DNA of 64,000 nt from Wenyingzhuangia fucanilytica (lineage in GTDB: Bacteria > Bacteroidota > Bacteroidia > Flavobacteriales > Flavobacteriaceae). Below the pieces are notes generated by a model. It was not told the DNA's origin. It saw only the letters and a program-made list of their open reading frames with translations, and searched no databases. Positions 34,293 to 45,300 of this stretch are shown piece by piece. The position numbers were made by a program, and so were the translations under genes. The stretch lies in contig NZ_CP014224.1 of NCBI RefSeq assembly GCF_001697185.1, forward strand, positions 2,333,501-2,397,500, given 5' to 3'. Each line of letters starts with the position of its first letter. Position 1 is the stretch's first letter.

Positions 34293-36051
34293 AAAAATAA
34301 AAGTACTCGACATAAATATATTCAGTCGAATTATGAGCTATGCAATGGCTTATAAAGCGTTATTTATTTTTACAGCTATATTTTCCGTTTGTTTAGCTGC
34401 GGTATCTGCTTACAGACCATATTTAATTATTAATGGAATTGACAGGTTTGTATACACCAAAACGGAAGAAGGTTTTTTAAACTTTGTAATGCTAATTTTA
34501 ATAGCATTAATAGCCGAAGTTTTATTGCAATTATGCTTTATATACCTAGCCAACCTATTAGGACAAAGTGTAATTAAAGATATTAGAACCAAACTTTTTA
34601 AGCATATTTTAAAGTTTAACATGGCCTATTTTAACAACTCTTCTGTTGGTAGAATGGTTACTCGTGTGGTTTCTGATGTAGAAACGATTGCACAATTTTT
34701 TAGTCAAGGTTTATTTATGATTGTGAACGATATTCTTAAAATGTTTATCATCGCAGTAGTCATGCTTGTCATCAACTGGAAATTGGCTTTAATTGCTTTT
34801 GTGGTATTACCTGTTTTAATTTATGCAACCAAAGTTTTTCAAAAAGCCATCAAAACTGCTTTTCAAGAAGTACGTGTTCAAGTAGCCAACCTAAATGGTT
34901 TTGTGCAAGAGAGGGTTACAGGAATGAAAATTGTACAACTTTTTAATAGAGAAAATATTGAATATCAAAAGTTTCAAGACATCAATAAAAAACACAGAAC
35001 AGCACACATTAAAACGGTTTGGTATTTTTCTATTTTCTATCCTATTGCCGAGGTTTTATCATCTATTGCCGTAGGATTAATAGTTTGGTTTGGAGGTAGA
35101 GAATTGGCAGAAAACAACAATGTTACTCCTGGTGAAATTATTGGATTTATTATGATGACAGAAATGTTATTTAGACCTTTAAGACAAATTGCCGATAAAT
35201 TTACCACTTTACAAATGGGAATGGTTGCTGGTGATCGTGTGTTCGAAATTATGGATACCAAAAGCCATATTGATGCTCAAGGAACTTTTAAACCTAAAAA
35301 CATCAAAGGGAATATTGATTTTAAAGATGTTGTTTTTAGTTATTTAAAAGATGAAAAAATTCTTAAAGGAATCTCTTTTAATGTTAAACAAGGAGAAACT
35401 ATTGCTATTGTTGGTGCTACAGGTGCTGGTAAATCAACAATAATAAATCTTATCAATCGTTTTTACGACATAGATAGTGGAACTATTTTAGTTGATGGAA
35501 CCCCTATAAAAGATTATGATTTAAACTTTTTAAGAAACGAAATTGCTATTGTTTTGCAAGATGTTTTCTTATTTTCTGATAGTATTAAAAACAATATTAG
35601 TTTACAAAAAGAAGACATTACTATAGAAGAAATTAAAAATGCAGCTCAACAAATTGGGATAGAAGAATTTGTAGAAAGTTTACCTGGAGGCTTTGAATAT
35701 AATGTTAAAGAACGTGGAGTAATGCTATCTTCTGGACAAAGACAATTAATCGCTTTTTTAAGAGCTTATGTTTCTAACCCAAGTATTTTAATTTTAGATG
35801 AAGCGACTTCTTCTATTGACTCACACTCCGAACAAATGATTCAGTTTGCTATTGATAAAATAACAGAGGGAAGAACTAGTATTGTAATTGCACATCGTTT
35901 GGCAACTGTAAAAAATGCCGATAGAATTATTGTATTAGATCAAGGAAATATTGTTGAAGAAGGAACACATCAAGAACTATTAAATACCAATGATGGTTTT
36001 TATAAAAACTTATACGACAAACAATTCGCTAACCAACAAATTGCTTCATAA
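34279..36051 (+). CDS. MsbA/LmrA-like ABC exporter
   Basis: This 590-residue half-transporter is an ABC transmembrane domain of six helices (about residues 15-320) fused to an ATPase domain. Walker A is GATGAGKSTIINL near 382, Q-loop QDVFLFSD, signature MLSSGQRQLIAFLRAY near 485, Walker B ILILDEATSSID, and the switch His in IVIAHRLATV. It works as a dimer in the inner membrane; multidrug or lipid export is the family role and the real substrate is unknown. The signature is LSSGQ instead of LSGGQ, a tolerated variant. It overlaps truA by 14 nt and abuts ridA. Confidence 0.93.
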   Translation: MSSNKKIKVLDINIFSRIMSYAMAYKALFIFTAIFSVCLAAVSAYRPYLIINGIDRFVYTKTEEGFLNFVMLILIALIAEVLLQLCFIYLANLLGQSVIKDIRTKLFKHILKFNMAYFNNSSVGRMVTRVVSDVETIAQFFSQGLFMIVNDILKMFIIAVVMLVINWKLALIAFVVLPVLIYATKVFQKAIKTAFQEVRVQVANLNGFVQERVTGMKIVQLFNRENIEYQKFQDINKKHRTAHIKTVWYFSIFYPIAEVLSSIAVGLIVWFGGRELAENNNVTPGEIIGFIMMTEMLFRPLRQIADKFTTLQMGMVAGDRVFEIMDTKSHIDAQGTFKPKNIKGNIDFKDVVFSYLKDEKILKGISFNVKQGETIAIVGATGAGKSTIINLINRFYDIDSGTILVDGTPIKDYDLNFLRNEIAIVLQDVFLFSDSIKNNISLQKEDITIEEIKNAAQQIGIEEFVESLPGGFEYNVKERGVMLSSGQRQLIAFLRAYVSNPSILILDEATSSIDSHSEQMIQFAIDKITEGRTSIVIAHRLATVKNADRIIVLDQGNIVEEGTHQELLNTNDGFYKNLYDKQFANQQIAS

Positions 36052-36432
36052 ATGAAAAAAATATATCAAACAGTAAATGCTCCTGCACCAGTAGGACCTT
36101 ATAATCAAGCGGTATCTGTTCATGGAATCTTATATGTTTCTGGACAAATTGCCATCGATCCTAAAACAGGAGAGTTTGTTACAGATAATATTCAGTCTGA
36201 AACAAATCAGGTAATGAAAAATATTCAAGCCATATTATTAGAAGCAGGTGCTACTTTTGAAAACGTAGTAAAAGCCTCTATATTTTTGGCTAATATGGAT
36301 GATTTTGCAGATGTTAATAAAGTTTATGCTAGCTATTTTAATGAAATTACAGCACCAGCAAGAGAATGTGTAGAAGTTTCTAAATTGCCTAAAAATGTAT
36401 CTGTAGAAATTTCTGTTATTGCACATCTATAA
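36052..36432 (+). CDS. ridA: RidA enamine/imine deaminase
   Basis: This 126-residue protein of the YjgF/YER057c/UK114 family hydrolyses reactive 2-aminoacrylate and related imines made by PLP enzymes. It has GPYNQAVSVHGILYVSGQIAIDP near the start and the conserved Arg in the ITAPARECVEVSKLPKN motif that binds the substrate carboxylate, then VEISVIAHL at the end. It acts as a trimer in the cytoplasm. Its ATG directly follows the ABC exporter stop codon, so it belongs to the truA-exporter-ridA-PBP run. Confidence 0.95.
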   Translation: MKKIYQTVNAPAPVGPYNQAVSVHGILYVSGQIAIDPKTGEFVTDNIQSETNQVMKNIQAILLEAGATFENVVKASIFLANMDDFADVNKVYASYFNEITAPARECVEVSKLPKNVSVEISVIAHL

Positions 36433-36444
36433 ACCCCATATTTG

Positions 36445-38709
36445 ATGCGTAAAATTATCCTCCTTATCCTTTCTTTATTTGTTTTAGGACTAACTTCCAT
36501 TGCTGGATTTATCGGTTTGGTTTACATTGGTTCTTTTGGCCCTATTGCTAATAAAAAAGAATTGACAGAAATTAAACAAGCTCAAGCCAGTGTTGTTTAT
36601 AGTGCTGATGGTAAAATCATTGGTAAATATTTTCACACCAACAGAACCAATGTAGCTTATGAAAAATTACCCAAACATTTAATCAATGCTTTGGTAGCTA
36701 CTGAAGATGCTCGTTTTTACGAACACAATGGTATTGATAAAATTGCCATGCTTAGGGTTTTGTTTAAAACCATTTTATTAGGAAATTCTTCGTCTGGAGG
36801 TGGGAGTACTATTTCACAGCAATTGGCAAAAAATTTATTTACTAGAAAAGATTTTGGTGTTTTTTCTATGCCTGTAAATAAGACCAAAGAAGCTATTTTA
36901 GCCAATAGATTAGAATCCATATACACCAAATCAGAAATTCTTTCATTATACTTTAATACTGTACCTTTTGGTGAAGGAGTTTATGGAATTGAATCTGCTG
37001 CACAACGTTATTTTTCAGTTCCAGTAAACAAATTAACTTTAGAGCAGTCGGCTATATTGGTTGGAATGTTAAAAGCCAATACTTATTACAACCCTAGACA
37101 ACATCCAGATCATGCTTTTACAAGAAGAAACACAGTGTTGTTCCAAATGAAAAAAGCTGGATTTTTAAATGATGATGAATACCTACAACACAGTAAAGAT
37201 TCTGTAAATATTCAATATAAAAACCTGGTTATAGAAAACCCTAATGGTTACTTTTTAAAACAAGTAAAAAACAAAGCCGAAGAAATTTTAGAAGATTTTG
37301 AAAAGAAAGATGGTAGTTCTTGGGAAATTATAAATGATGGATTAATTATAGAAACTACTTTGGTTTCTGCTCTACAAGAAACGGCTTTAGAAACCAGAAA
37401 ATCTCATTTATTAAAGTTGCAAAAATCAATGGATGTTTATTGGAACAATCTTAAACATCAAAAAAACATTCAAAACACCATTAACAACGAATGGCAACAA
37501 ACAAAAACATATAAGCGTTATAAAAACGCTGGACTAAGTGATCAAGCGATTAAAGATAGTGCCAACACAAAGAAAAAAAGATTATTGTTTAACTGGGAAA
37601 AGAATGATAACAACTATTCTATTAAAGATTCCATTAGCCATTATTTAAAAATGATTAATGCAGCAGTTTATGGAGTAAACACTCATGATGGTGCTGTAGA
37701 AATTTATGTAGGAGGAAATAGTTTTGAATATCTGCCTTACAACTTAATTACAAGTGAAAGACAAGTCGCTTCTACCTTTAAACCCATTGTATATACAGCA
37801 GCCTTAGAAAACGGACAAAAACCTTGCGATTGGATTAATAATGAAGTTAAAACCTATAGTGATTATGATGACTGGAAACCAGAAAACTACGATCATTCAG
37901 ACGGAGGGTATTACAGCATGGTTGGTGCTTTAGCCAAAAGTGTAAATGTACCTACTGTTGCAACGTATTTTGATGTTGGTGCTGATAAATTACAAGAAAC
38001 AGCCAATGCCTTAGGTTTAGAAAAAGAGTTGAAAAGAGTCCCTTCTACAGCTTTAGGAACAACAAATTATTCTTTACAAAACATTGTTCATGCTTATATT
38101 CCTTTTGCTACTAGAGGTAACAAAATAGAACCTTATTATATTACTGCAATTAAAGATGCCAAAGGAAATATTATCTACAAACACAAAGCAAACAAAGAAA
38201 AGAAAGAGCCTGTTTTAGATGTAAAAACAATGGAAACCATGCAACTTTTGTTAAAAGGCGTTGTTGATAAAGGTACCGCCGTGAGATTAAAATCTCAATA
38301 TGGAGCAAAAGGAGATTGGGCAGGAAAAACAGGAACATCACAAGATTATAGTGACTCTTGGTTTATTGGCTTTAATTCTGATATTATTATTGGTTCGTGG
38401 GTAGGATGCAAATATCCTAGCATACATTTACCTTCTAAAATTGGTGGAGGTTCCGTAGCAGCATTGCCAATTGTTGGTGGTATTATTTCTAAAAAATATG
38501 ATGATAACAAAATCAACCAACAGTTATCATCAGGTTTTCCTGAATTTGATGAAGATGTTTTAAGTAGTTGTGATTGTGAATTTTTTAGAGAAGAAAATAC
38601 TCTTGAAAAAATATTTGACATCTTTGATAAAAAGAAAAAAAGAAAAGGTAGCTTCTTTAGCAGACTCTTTGGAATTGGAAAAAAAGAAGATAAAGATAGC
38701 ATTGAATAA
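36445..38709 (+). CDS. Class A penicillin-binding protein (PBP1A type)
   Basis: A protein of about 754 residues starting at the ATG at 36445; a TTG directly before it is unlikely. A single N-terminal membrane helix is followed by the glycosyltransferase (family 51) domain with ATEDARFYEHNGID near residue 90 and GGSTISQQLAKNLF near 120. The transpeptidase domain follows with STFKP (SxxK), SVNVPT (SxN) and KTGTS. It polymerises and crosslinks peptidoglycan in the periplasm. The tail is unusually basic (KKKKRKGSFFSRLFGIGKK). It lies 9 nt after ridA plus a short gap and ends at a strong terminator. Confidence 0.94.
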   Translation: MRKIILLILSLFVLGLTSIAGFIGLVYIGSFGPIANKKELTEIKQAQASVVYSADGKIIGKYFHTNRTNVAYEKLPKHLINALVATEDARFYEHNGIDKIAMLRVLFKTILLGNSSSGGGSTISQQLAKNLFTRKDFGVFSMPVNKTKEAILANRLESIYTKSEILSLYFNTVPFGEGVYGIESAAQRYFSVPVNKLTLEQSAILVGMLKANTYYNPRQHPDHAFTRRNTVLFQMKKAGFLNDDEYLQHSKDSVNIQYKNLVIENPNGYFLKQVKNKAEEILEDFEKKDGSSWEIINDGLIIETTLVSALQETALETRKSHLLKLQKSMDVYWNNLKHQKNIQNTINNEWQQTKTYKRYKNAGLSDQAIKDSANTKKKRLLFNWEKNDNNYSIKDSISHYLKMINAAVYGVNTHDGAVEIYVGGNSFEYLPYNLITSERQVASTFKPIVYTAALENGQKPCDWINNEVKTYSDYDDWKPENYDHSDGGYYSMVGALAKSVNVPTVATYFDVGADKLQETANALGLEKELKRVPSTALGTTNYSLQNIVHAYIPFATRGNKIEPYYITAIKDAKGNIIYKHKANKEKKEPVLDVKTMETMQLLLKGVVDKGTAVRLKSQYGAKGDWAGKTGTSQDYSDSWFIGFNSDIIIGSWVGCKYPSIHLPSKIGGGSVAALPIVGGIISKKYDDNKINQQLSSGFPEFDEDVLSSCDCEFFREENTLEKIFDIFDKKKKRKGSFFSRLFGIGKKEDKDSIE

Positions 38710-38710
38710 T

Positions 38711-38742
38711 AAAAAAGCTCAGTTTAAAAACTGAGCTTTTTT
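38711..38742. terminator. Bidirectional terminator between PBP and mgsA
   Basis: A 15-bp perfect stem AAAAAAGCTCAGTTT with loop AA and its complement, ending in T6. It sits between the two convergent stops. Confidence 0.92.
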
Positions 38743-38743
38743 A

Positions 38744-39106
38744 TTATACTGACTTTATCAGTAAACCAGCTGTAGCAGGGTTGGTTGCTAGTGGTACGTT
38801 GTACACATCACACAAACGCATTAACATAAAAATATCTGGTTCATGTGGATGCTTTTCTAAAGGATCTCTAAAGAAAATCACCATTCCTGTTTTTCCTTCA
38901 GCAACTCTTGCTGCAATTTGAGCATCCCCTCCTAAAGGACCAGACAAATATCTATGTACTGTTAAACCTGCAGCTTCTACTTTAGATCCTGTAGTCCCTG
39001 TTGAAATCAAGCTAATTCCTTTTGCTTTTAACAATTCTTTATGTTCCATTAAAAACTGAACCATATCAGCTTTTTTACCATCGTGAGCTATAATTGCTAT
39101 TTCCAT
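38744..39106 (-). CDS. mgsA: Methylglyoxal synthase
   Basis: This 120-residue enzyme converts dihydroxyacetone phosphate to methylglyoxal and phosphate, a bypass that relieves sugar-phosphate stress. It has the N-terminal IALIAHD-like IIAHDGKKADM, the phosphate-binding STGTTGSKVE, and the catalytic Asp in SGPLGGDAQIAARV. The FFRDPLEKHPHEPDI motif is also present (HEPD where E. coli has HDPD). It is shorter than E. coli MgsA (152) at both ends but all core motifs are intact. It lies downstream of gap on the same strand, separated by a terminator. Confidence 0.94.
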   Translation of the reverse strand: MEIAIIAHDGKKADMVQFLMEHKELLKAKGISLISTGTTGSKVEAAGLTVHRYLSGPLGGDAQIAARVAEGKTGMVIFFRDPLEKHPHEPDIFMLMRLCDVYNVPLATNPATAGLLIKSV

Positions 39107-39200
39107 AATTCTATTTTTATTAGCTGCAAGATATTAATTTCTATAAAATAAACGGCTACTAAATTTCAGTGATAAAACTGTAAAAAATCAAGTCATAAAA

Positions 39201-39230
39201 AAACCTCGATTCTTAACAGAATCGAGGTTT
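39201..39230 (-). terminator. gap terminator
   Basis: A 13-bp perfect stem AAACCTCGATTCT / AGAATCGAGGTTT with a 4-nt loop. On the minus strand it is followed by TTTTATGAC, 23 nt past the gap stop. Confidence 0.9.
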
Positions 39231-39252
39231 AAATACTATATATCTAATCTTC

Positions 39253-40254
<1,002 letters not shown>

Positions 40255-40301
40255 TTAATTATATATTTAATTAATTTGTTTACTTATTTATTTTGTTAGT
40301 A

Positions 40302-41288
40302 TTAGATACTTAAAATATCTGCTACTTTTAACAATTCTTTATCGATATCGTGATGTAATTTCACCGCCTTTTCTAAATTAGTCGATGTAATTTTATTATT
40401 GTTAATTCCAACCATAAGATTAGATTTTCCTTCTAACAATAATTCAACAGCTCTAACTCCCAAACGACCAGCCAATACTCTATCAAAACAAGAAGGAGAA
40501 CCTCCTCTTTGCATATGACCTAATACAGATACACGAACATCGTATTCTGGCATGTTTTTCTCTACATAGTCTGCCAATTCAAAAACGCTCTTACCTGTTT
40601 TATCACCTTCGGCAACCACAACAATACTAGATGTTTTTCCTGATTTTTTAGAAACATTTAAAGAATCAATTAATCTTTCAATCCCTAAATTTTCTTCTGG
40701 AATTAAAATTTCTTCTGCTCCTGCTCCAATTCCTGCATTTAATGCAATAAATCCAGCATCACGTCCCATAACTTCAACAAAGAACAATCTGTTGTGAGAT
40801 GAAGCTGTATCTCTAATCTTATCAATTACCTCAACAACTGTATTTAAAGCTGTATCATATCCTAAGGTAAATTGAGTTCCATAGATATCGTTATCAATAG
40901 TTCCAGGAATTCCAATAACAGGAACTTTATGTTCTTTATTAAAGATCATTCCTCCTGTAAAAGAACCATCACCACCAATAACAACTAAGGCATCTAAATT
41001 ATTTTCCTTAAAATTCTTATAAGCTTTAGCTCTACCCTCAACAGTTCTAAACTCTTTAGAACGTGCTGATTGTAAAAATGTTCCTCCTCTACTTATTGTA
41101 TTGCGTACGCTTCTAGAATCTAATGGAATTAAGTCATTATCAATCAAACCTTGATAACCTCTTAATATCCCCATGCATTCAATATTATTGTATATACAAG
41201 CTCTTACAACAGCTCTTACCGCAGCATTCATACCAGGTGAATCACCACCAGAAGTCATTACGGCTATTTTAGTTACTTTAGTACTCAT
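40302..41288 (-). CDS. pfkA: ATP-dependent 6-phosphofructokinase
   Basis: This 328-residue glycolytic enzyme phosphorylates fructose 6-phosphate. It has the ATP-binding MTSGGDSPGMNAAVRAVV at the start, GGDGSFTGG near residue 105, and the catalytic region IGIPGTIDNDIYGTQ near 125. The Gly after GGDGS supports use of ATP rather than pyrophosphate. The VLGHMQRGGSPSCFDR motif near 255 completes the sugar site. It is upstream of gap in the same direction, forming a compact glycolytic operon. A 146-nt AT-rich gap to the nucleotidyltransferase holds no gene. Confidence 0.96.
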   Translation of the reverse strand: MSTKVTKIAVMTSGGDSPGMNAAVRAVVRACIYNNIECMGILRGYQGLIDNDLIPLDSRSVRNTISRGGTFLQSARSKEFRTVEGRAKAYKNFKENNLDALVVIGGDGSFTGGMIFNKEHKVPVIGIPGTIDNDIYGTQFTLGYDTALNTVVEVIDKIRDTASSHNRLFFVEVMGRDAGFIALNAGIGAGAEEILIPEENLGIERLIDSLNVSKKSGKTSSIVVVAEGDKTGKSVFELADYVEKNMPEYDVRVSVLGHMQRGGSPSCFDRVLAGRLGVRAVELLLEGKSNLMVGINNNKITSTNLEKAVKLHHDIDKELLKVADILSI

Positions 41289-41434
41289 ATTATTATTTTA
41301 TAATGCATAAAAGTAGTAATTATTTAGGCTTGATTAATTTTGCCGAGATTTAAATACGAAAACGATATAGACCATTTTAGTATCAAAACATCTTTTTAAC
41401 AACTACTTATTTTAGATTAAATAACTATTAAATC

Positions 41435-42343
41435 CTAAGACCAAAGGCTTTTAGGATAAACTCCATCCTCCTTTAACTTTGCTATAGCATTTGTTACCAC
41501 TGGCTTATCCTCTGCATAAGTAACTCCATACCATTTGGCATCTGATGTTAATACTTTTACCACACCTTTATTAGCATGAATTACATTACTAACTACGGTA
41601 GGAATAAAGAATTCACTTTTTAATTCTGCAGATCTTTCTTTCATGAAATCCTCAAAATCATGCTCTAAGGCCTCTAAAAACTTTGGTGTAAACCCCCAAA
41701 AATTCATAGAAACTATAGTATCCTTTTTCATGGTTACTAAATTCCCTTCGCTATCCTTTCTTAAGATTTCATCTCCAACTTTTTCAATATGTGTTCTTTC
41801 AACTACATCAGTTAACTCATGCTTTTCATTAACATAACACTGTCCTCTAGAAACATATCCATTTTCTGATATTGTTTTATCTAAACTATACCCAACCATA
41901 CACATATTATGAGAGTCTTTATCTAGTTTTGACAACTCATCAATAATACTTTTAAAAGCTTCTTTGCTATAAAAGTCATCACCATTAATTACAATAAAGT
42001 TATCTTTAACAACACCTTTAGTCATTAACAAAGCATGCCCTGTTCCCCATGGTTTTACTCTTTCTGGGTGGATTGGATATCCAGCAGGAACTTTATCAAT
42101 TTCTTGACACACGTATTCTACTTCTATTTTACCAGCTAATTTTTTATCAAAGATTTCTTTAAATTGATCAATAAAATCTTTTCTAACAATAAACACTACT
42201 TTGGTAAAACCTGCTTGTATAGCATCATAGATAGAAAAATCTATAATTGTGTCACCATCTTCAGACATAGTATCCATTTGTTTTAATCCACCGTAACGGC
42301 TCCCCATTCCGGCTGCTAATATTACTAAAGTATACGTATTCAT
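41435..42343 (-). CDS. NDP-sugar-type nucleotidyltransferase
   Basis: This 302-residue protein has the nucleotide-binding signature VILAAGMGSRYGGLKQMDTM at its start and a metal-binding FIVINGDDFYS near residue 118, as in the GT-A-like nucleotidyltransferase superfamily. It would join a sugar phosphate to an NTP, giving an NDP-sugar. The long second half (NTVVSMNFWGFTPKFLEAL-like region, then AKWYGVTYAEDKPVV) is conserved in a Bacteroidota group that I cannot assign to a sugar. It is not a clear GlmU, GalU or RmlA. It is followed by tamB's 3' neighbour orientation: tamB reads into it with a 41-nt gap and no terminator. Confidence 0.85.
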   Translation of the reverse strand: MNTYTLVILAAGMGSRYGGLKQMDTMSEDGDTIIDFSIYDAIQAGFTKVVFIVRKDFIDQFKEIFDKKLAGKIEVEYVCQEIDKVPAGYPIHPERVKPWGTGHALLMTKGVVKDNFIVINGDDFYSKEAFKSIIDELSKLDKDSHNMCMVGYSLDKTISENGYVSRGQCYVNEKHELTDVVERTHIEKVGDEILRKDSEGNLVTMKKDTIVSMNFWGFTPKFLEALEHDFEDFMKERSAELKSEFFIPTVVSNVIHANKGVVKVLTSDAKWYGVTYAEDKPVVTNAIAKLKEDGVYPKSLWS

Positions 42344-42384
42344 TAATTTAATATGTTTTATTAAGGTCGGTAAAAATATGGTTT

Positions 42385-45300
42385 TTATAGTAAATCTGGT
42401 AAGATATAAAACATTTTATCATCTGTTATTTCAAAATCTTCTTCTTCTTTTGGCTTCTCTTTCTTCTTTTCTTTGAGTCCAATTTTCTGAAGCATTTCAG
42501 TTAAATTATTAAAATCTATCTGATAACTCAACCCTATTCCCTGTGTGTAACCTTGTTCTTCTTCGGAGTATTGAATTTCATTTTGTCTATTAAAAACCGA
42601 TGAACGTAAGGACCCATCTTTATTTATTAGAAACTCAACTTTTACCTCTCCAACAACTGCTGTTTGTGTTTTTGTTCCTACAGGAACTCCTAACTTTCCG
42701 TTAATTAAAACTCTATCGTTAATCTCTGTTGCAACCCCAATATCTATTTGATCATCGATGGCTAAATCTTCTACACTTGAAGTTTCTCCTGATGTATATC
42801 CAAAATTGATATGAAACTTATCTTCATCCTTATTAAAAATTTCAGTTACCGCATTTGATATGATATCTGATGTAGTATTTGTAATTACAGAACTTGTATT
42901 GTTGATATTATTTTCATCATAAAAATTCTTTGTAACCAACAAGGAGAAGAATTGTCGCATTTTAGAATTTTCATCAATATTTAACTTAAAATCTAACTCC
43001 GAAGAAACTGTAGAACTTGCGTTTGGAATACTAATCATGAATTCTTGCCTAGAGTTAAATAACTCTCCAGTAACTTTAGTAGTTAAATCGACATCTATTT
43101 TACGGTTTACGGTTAAGCTTTCTAACAATACTTTAGGATTTGCTTTTACATGATGAATGGCTTCTATATTTAATTCTGCCTTATATGGATCACCATTCCA
43201 AGAAACCGTTCCTCCTTTTTTTACTGTAAAAGGTTTGTTTACAAAACCACCATATCTAAAGTTATAAAGTCCTTCATCAACAACTAAATCACCATACATT
43301 CTAATATTAAAAAGTTTATCAATATCAATTAACAATCTTCCATCTGTTCTACCTTGTAAAGAGCTACCCGAAACTTGATCTATTACCACCTCACCAAGAG
43401 CATCTTTAGTAATATCTAAATTTAAAGTAACGGTAATACCTCCAATTGTACCTGTATTGACAACTTCTGTATCATCACCTGTTTGTGATTCTTTATAATA
43501 AATAAACCTATTGTTTTCAACTTGTTTGATATCACTAATAGGAAGTACAAACTTTGTGTTAGGCAAAGTGGTTCCTGTAACATTTATAGCCAAATCTGTT
43601 GTAGGCCCAACAATAGTAGCAAAACCACGCATAAAGGCTGTTCCGTAATATTTAGAATCTTCTGCTTGGGCTGTATTTAACACTAATAAGTTACTAGTAT
43701 CTATTTTTAGATCTAAATTCCAATTATTGTATTTATCATAATTAATTTCACCTTGCAAACTTCCATCTGTATTATACAAAGCATCTTTTAGGGCAATTTT
43801 ATTAAATATAAACTTCTTTCCTTGAAGATCTATTTTAGTATCTCCCACAAAATTGTAATCAACATTTAAATATGGAAATTTTAATCCTGCATCTTTTAAC
43901 TCAATTGAACCAAAACTATTAAAATCATTTAAACTTCCGGAAACTGTAAATTCTCCCTTGGCTTTTCCTCTAATTGTAGAAAGTACGTTTCTACCTAATG
44001 GACTTAATGATGCTAGTCTAAGATTGTTTAATGATACTTTTAAATCTATTTTTGAGTCTGAAAAATTATTTTCATCAACTAATATCTCTCCGTGAGCATC
44101 AATATTTTGAGTGGCTTTGTTACTTATATTAAAGTTTAAGTTATAGCCCAACTCCTTATCATTAGGTTCAATACTAGTGACCATGTTTCCGTAGTCTACT
44201 CCATTGATTTTTAATTTTTCTACTTTAAGAGATCCATTGGGTTTTAGCAATGTATTTTTTTCTTTAAAAAACACCTCTCCACTGGCTATTCCTCCAACGT
44301 TTAAACTATCAATACTAGGAAGTATTTCTTCTAAATTTATTTTTGTTAGTGATAGTTTTAAATTTTTAGAATGATCTTTTTTTACAGCTCCATCAAATTC
44401 AAATTCTTGTTCTCCATTAGCAAAAGAAATTTCGTAAAAATCCCAATCTCCAGTTTCGTAGTTATAATGAATTTTATTTCGCTTTTTTTCTAAGTTTACC
44501 CATAAAGAATTTAGATATTTAAAGTAAACACTTTCAATTCCTAAAGAAACAGCTTTATCTTCTGTGGTTAAATAAAAAACCGCTCGGTTGTTAATTTTAT
44601 CACTTTGAAAATTAGATCTTACAAACAAAGTATCATTTACTTTTTTTCCTAAAAGTGATAAATCTTCGTAAACCTGCTTTTTAAATTTAAATTTTTGAAT
44701 AGAAATATTAGAGTTAATCCATTGGTTAGAATTGTCTAAAGTTATCTCTAGGCTGTCGACTTTTAAGTCTTCTGAACTGATACTTGGAATTTTAGCAAAA
44801 ATGGCCCCTTTATCTCCTTTAGCATCTAAAACACCAGACATGGTTAAATTATTATCTAACCAAAATTGATCTGTAAACACTTTTACAATGGTTGGATAAA
44901 CTTGCATTTTAAACACTAGTGTTTGATTGGCAATTTCTGATCTTATTTGTGTTCCTGGTATAAACTTATACAAAGCATTTTCTGCCAAAACTTTTAAATC
45001 TTCAAAATTAAAAGCACCTTCTCCTTCAAGACTTAAAATATCTTTTGACTCTATAAAAATGTTTTTATCTTTTCCTTTAGATTGTAGCGATACTTTCATA
45101 TCACTTAAGTTTAAAGAATCTTTTGGGGTTTCTACATATATATCTGAAATCAATCCGTCTAAAGTAAATTCATTGGGTTTATTAATTAATTTTAACTTTC
45201 CAACTCCTGTTACGTTATTTTGAAAATGATTCCCTTCAGGAAAAAGACTTGCTATTTTAGCTTTTGTTACTTCTAAGTCAAGATTGTATTCTTCCCTTTT

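Noticed and set aside
38346..38702. 118-codon open frame antisense to the PBP 3' end
   Set aside because: Overlaps the Lys-rich tail of the PBP; the Ser/Leu/Phe-rich translation is the expected complement of Lys/Asp codons.
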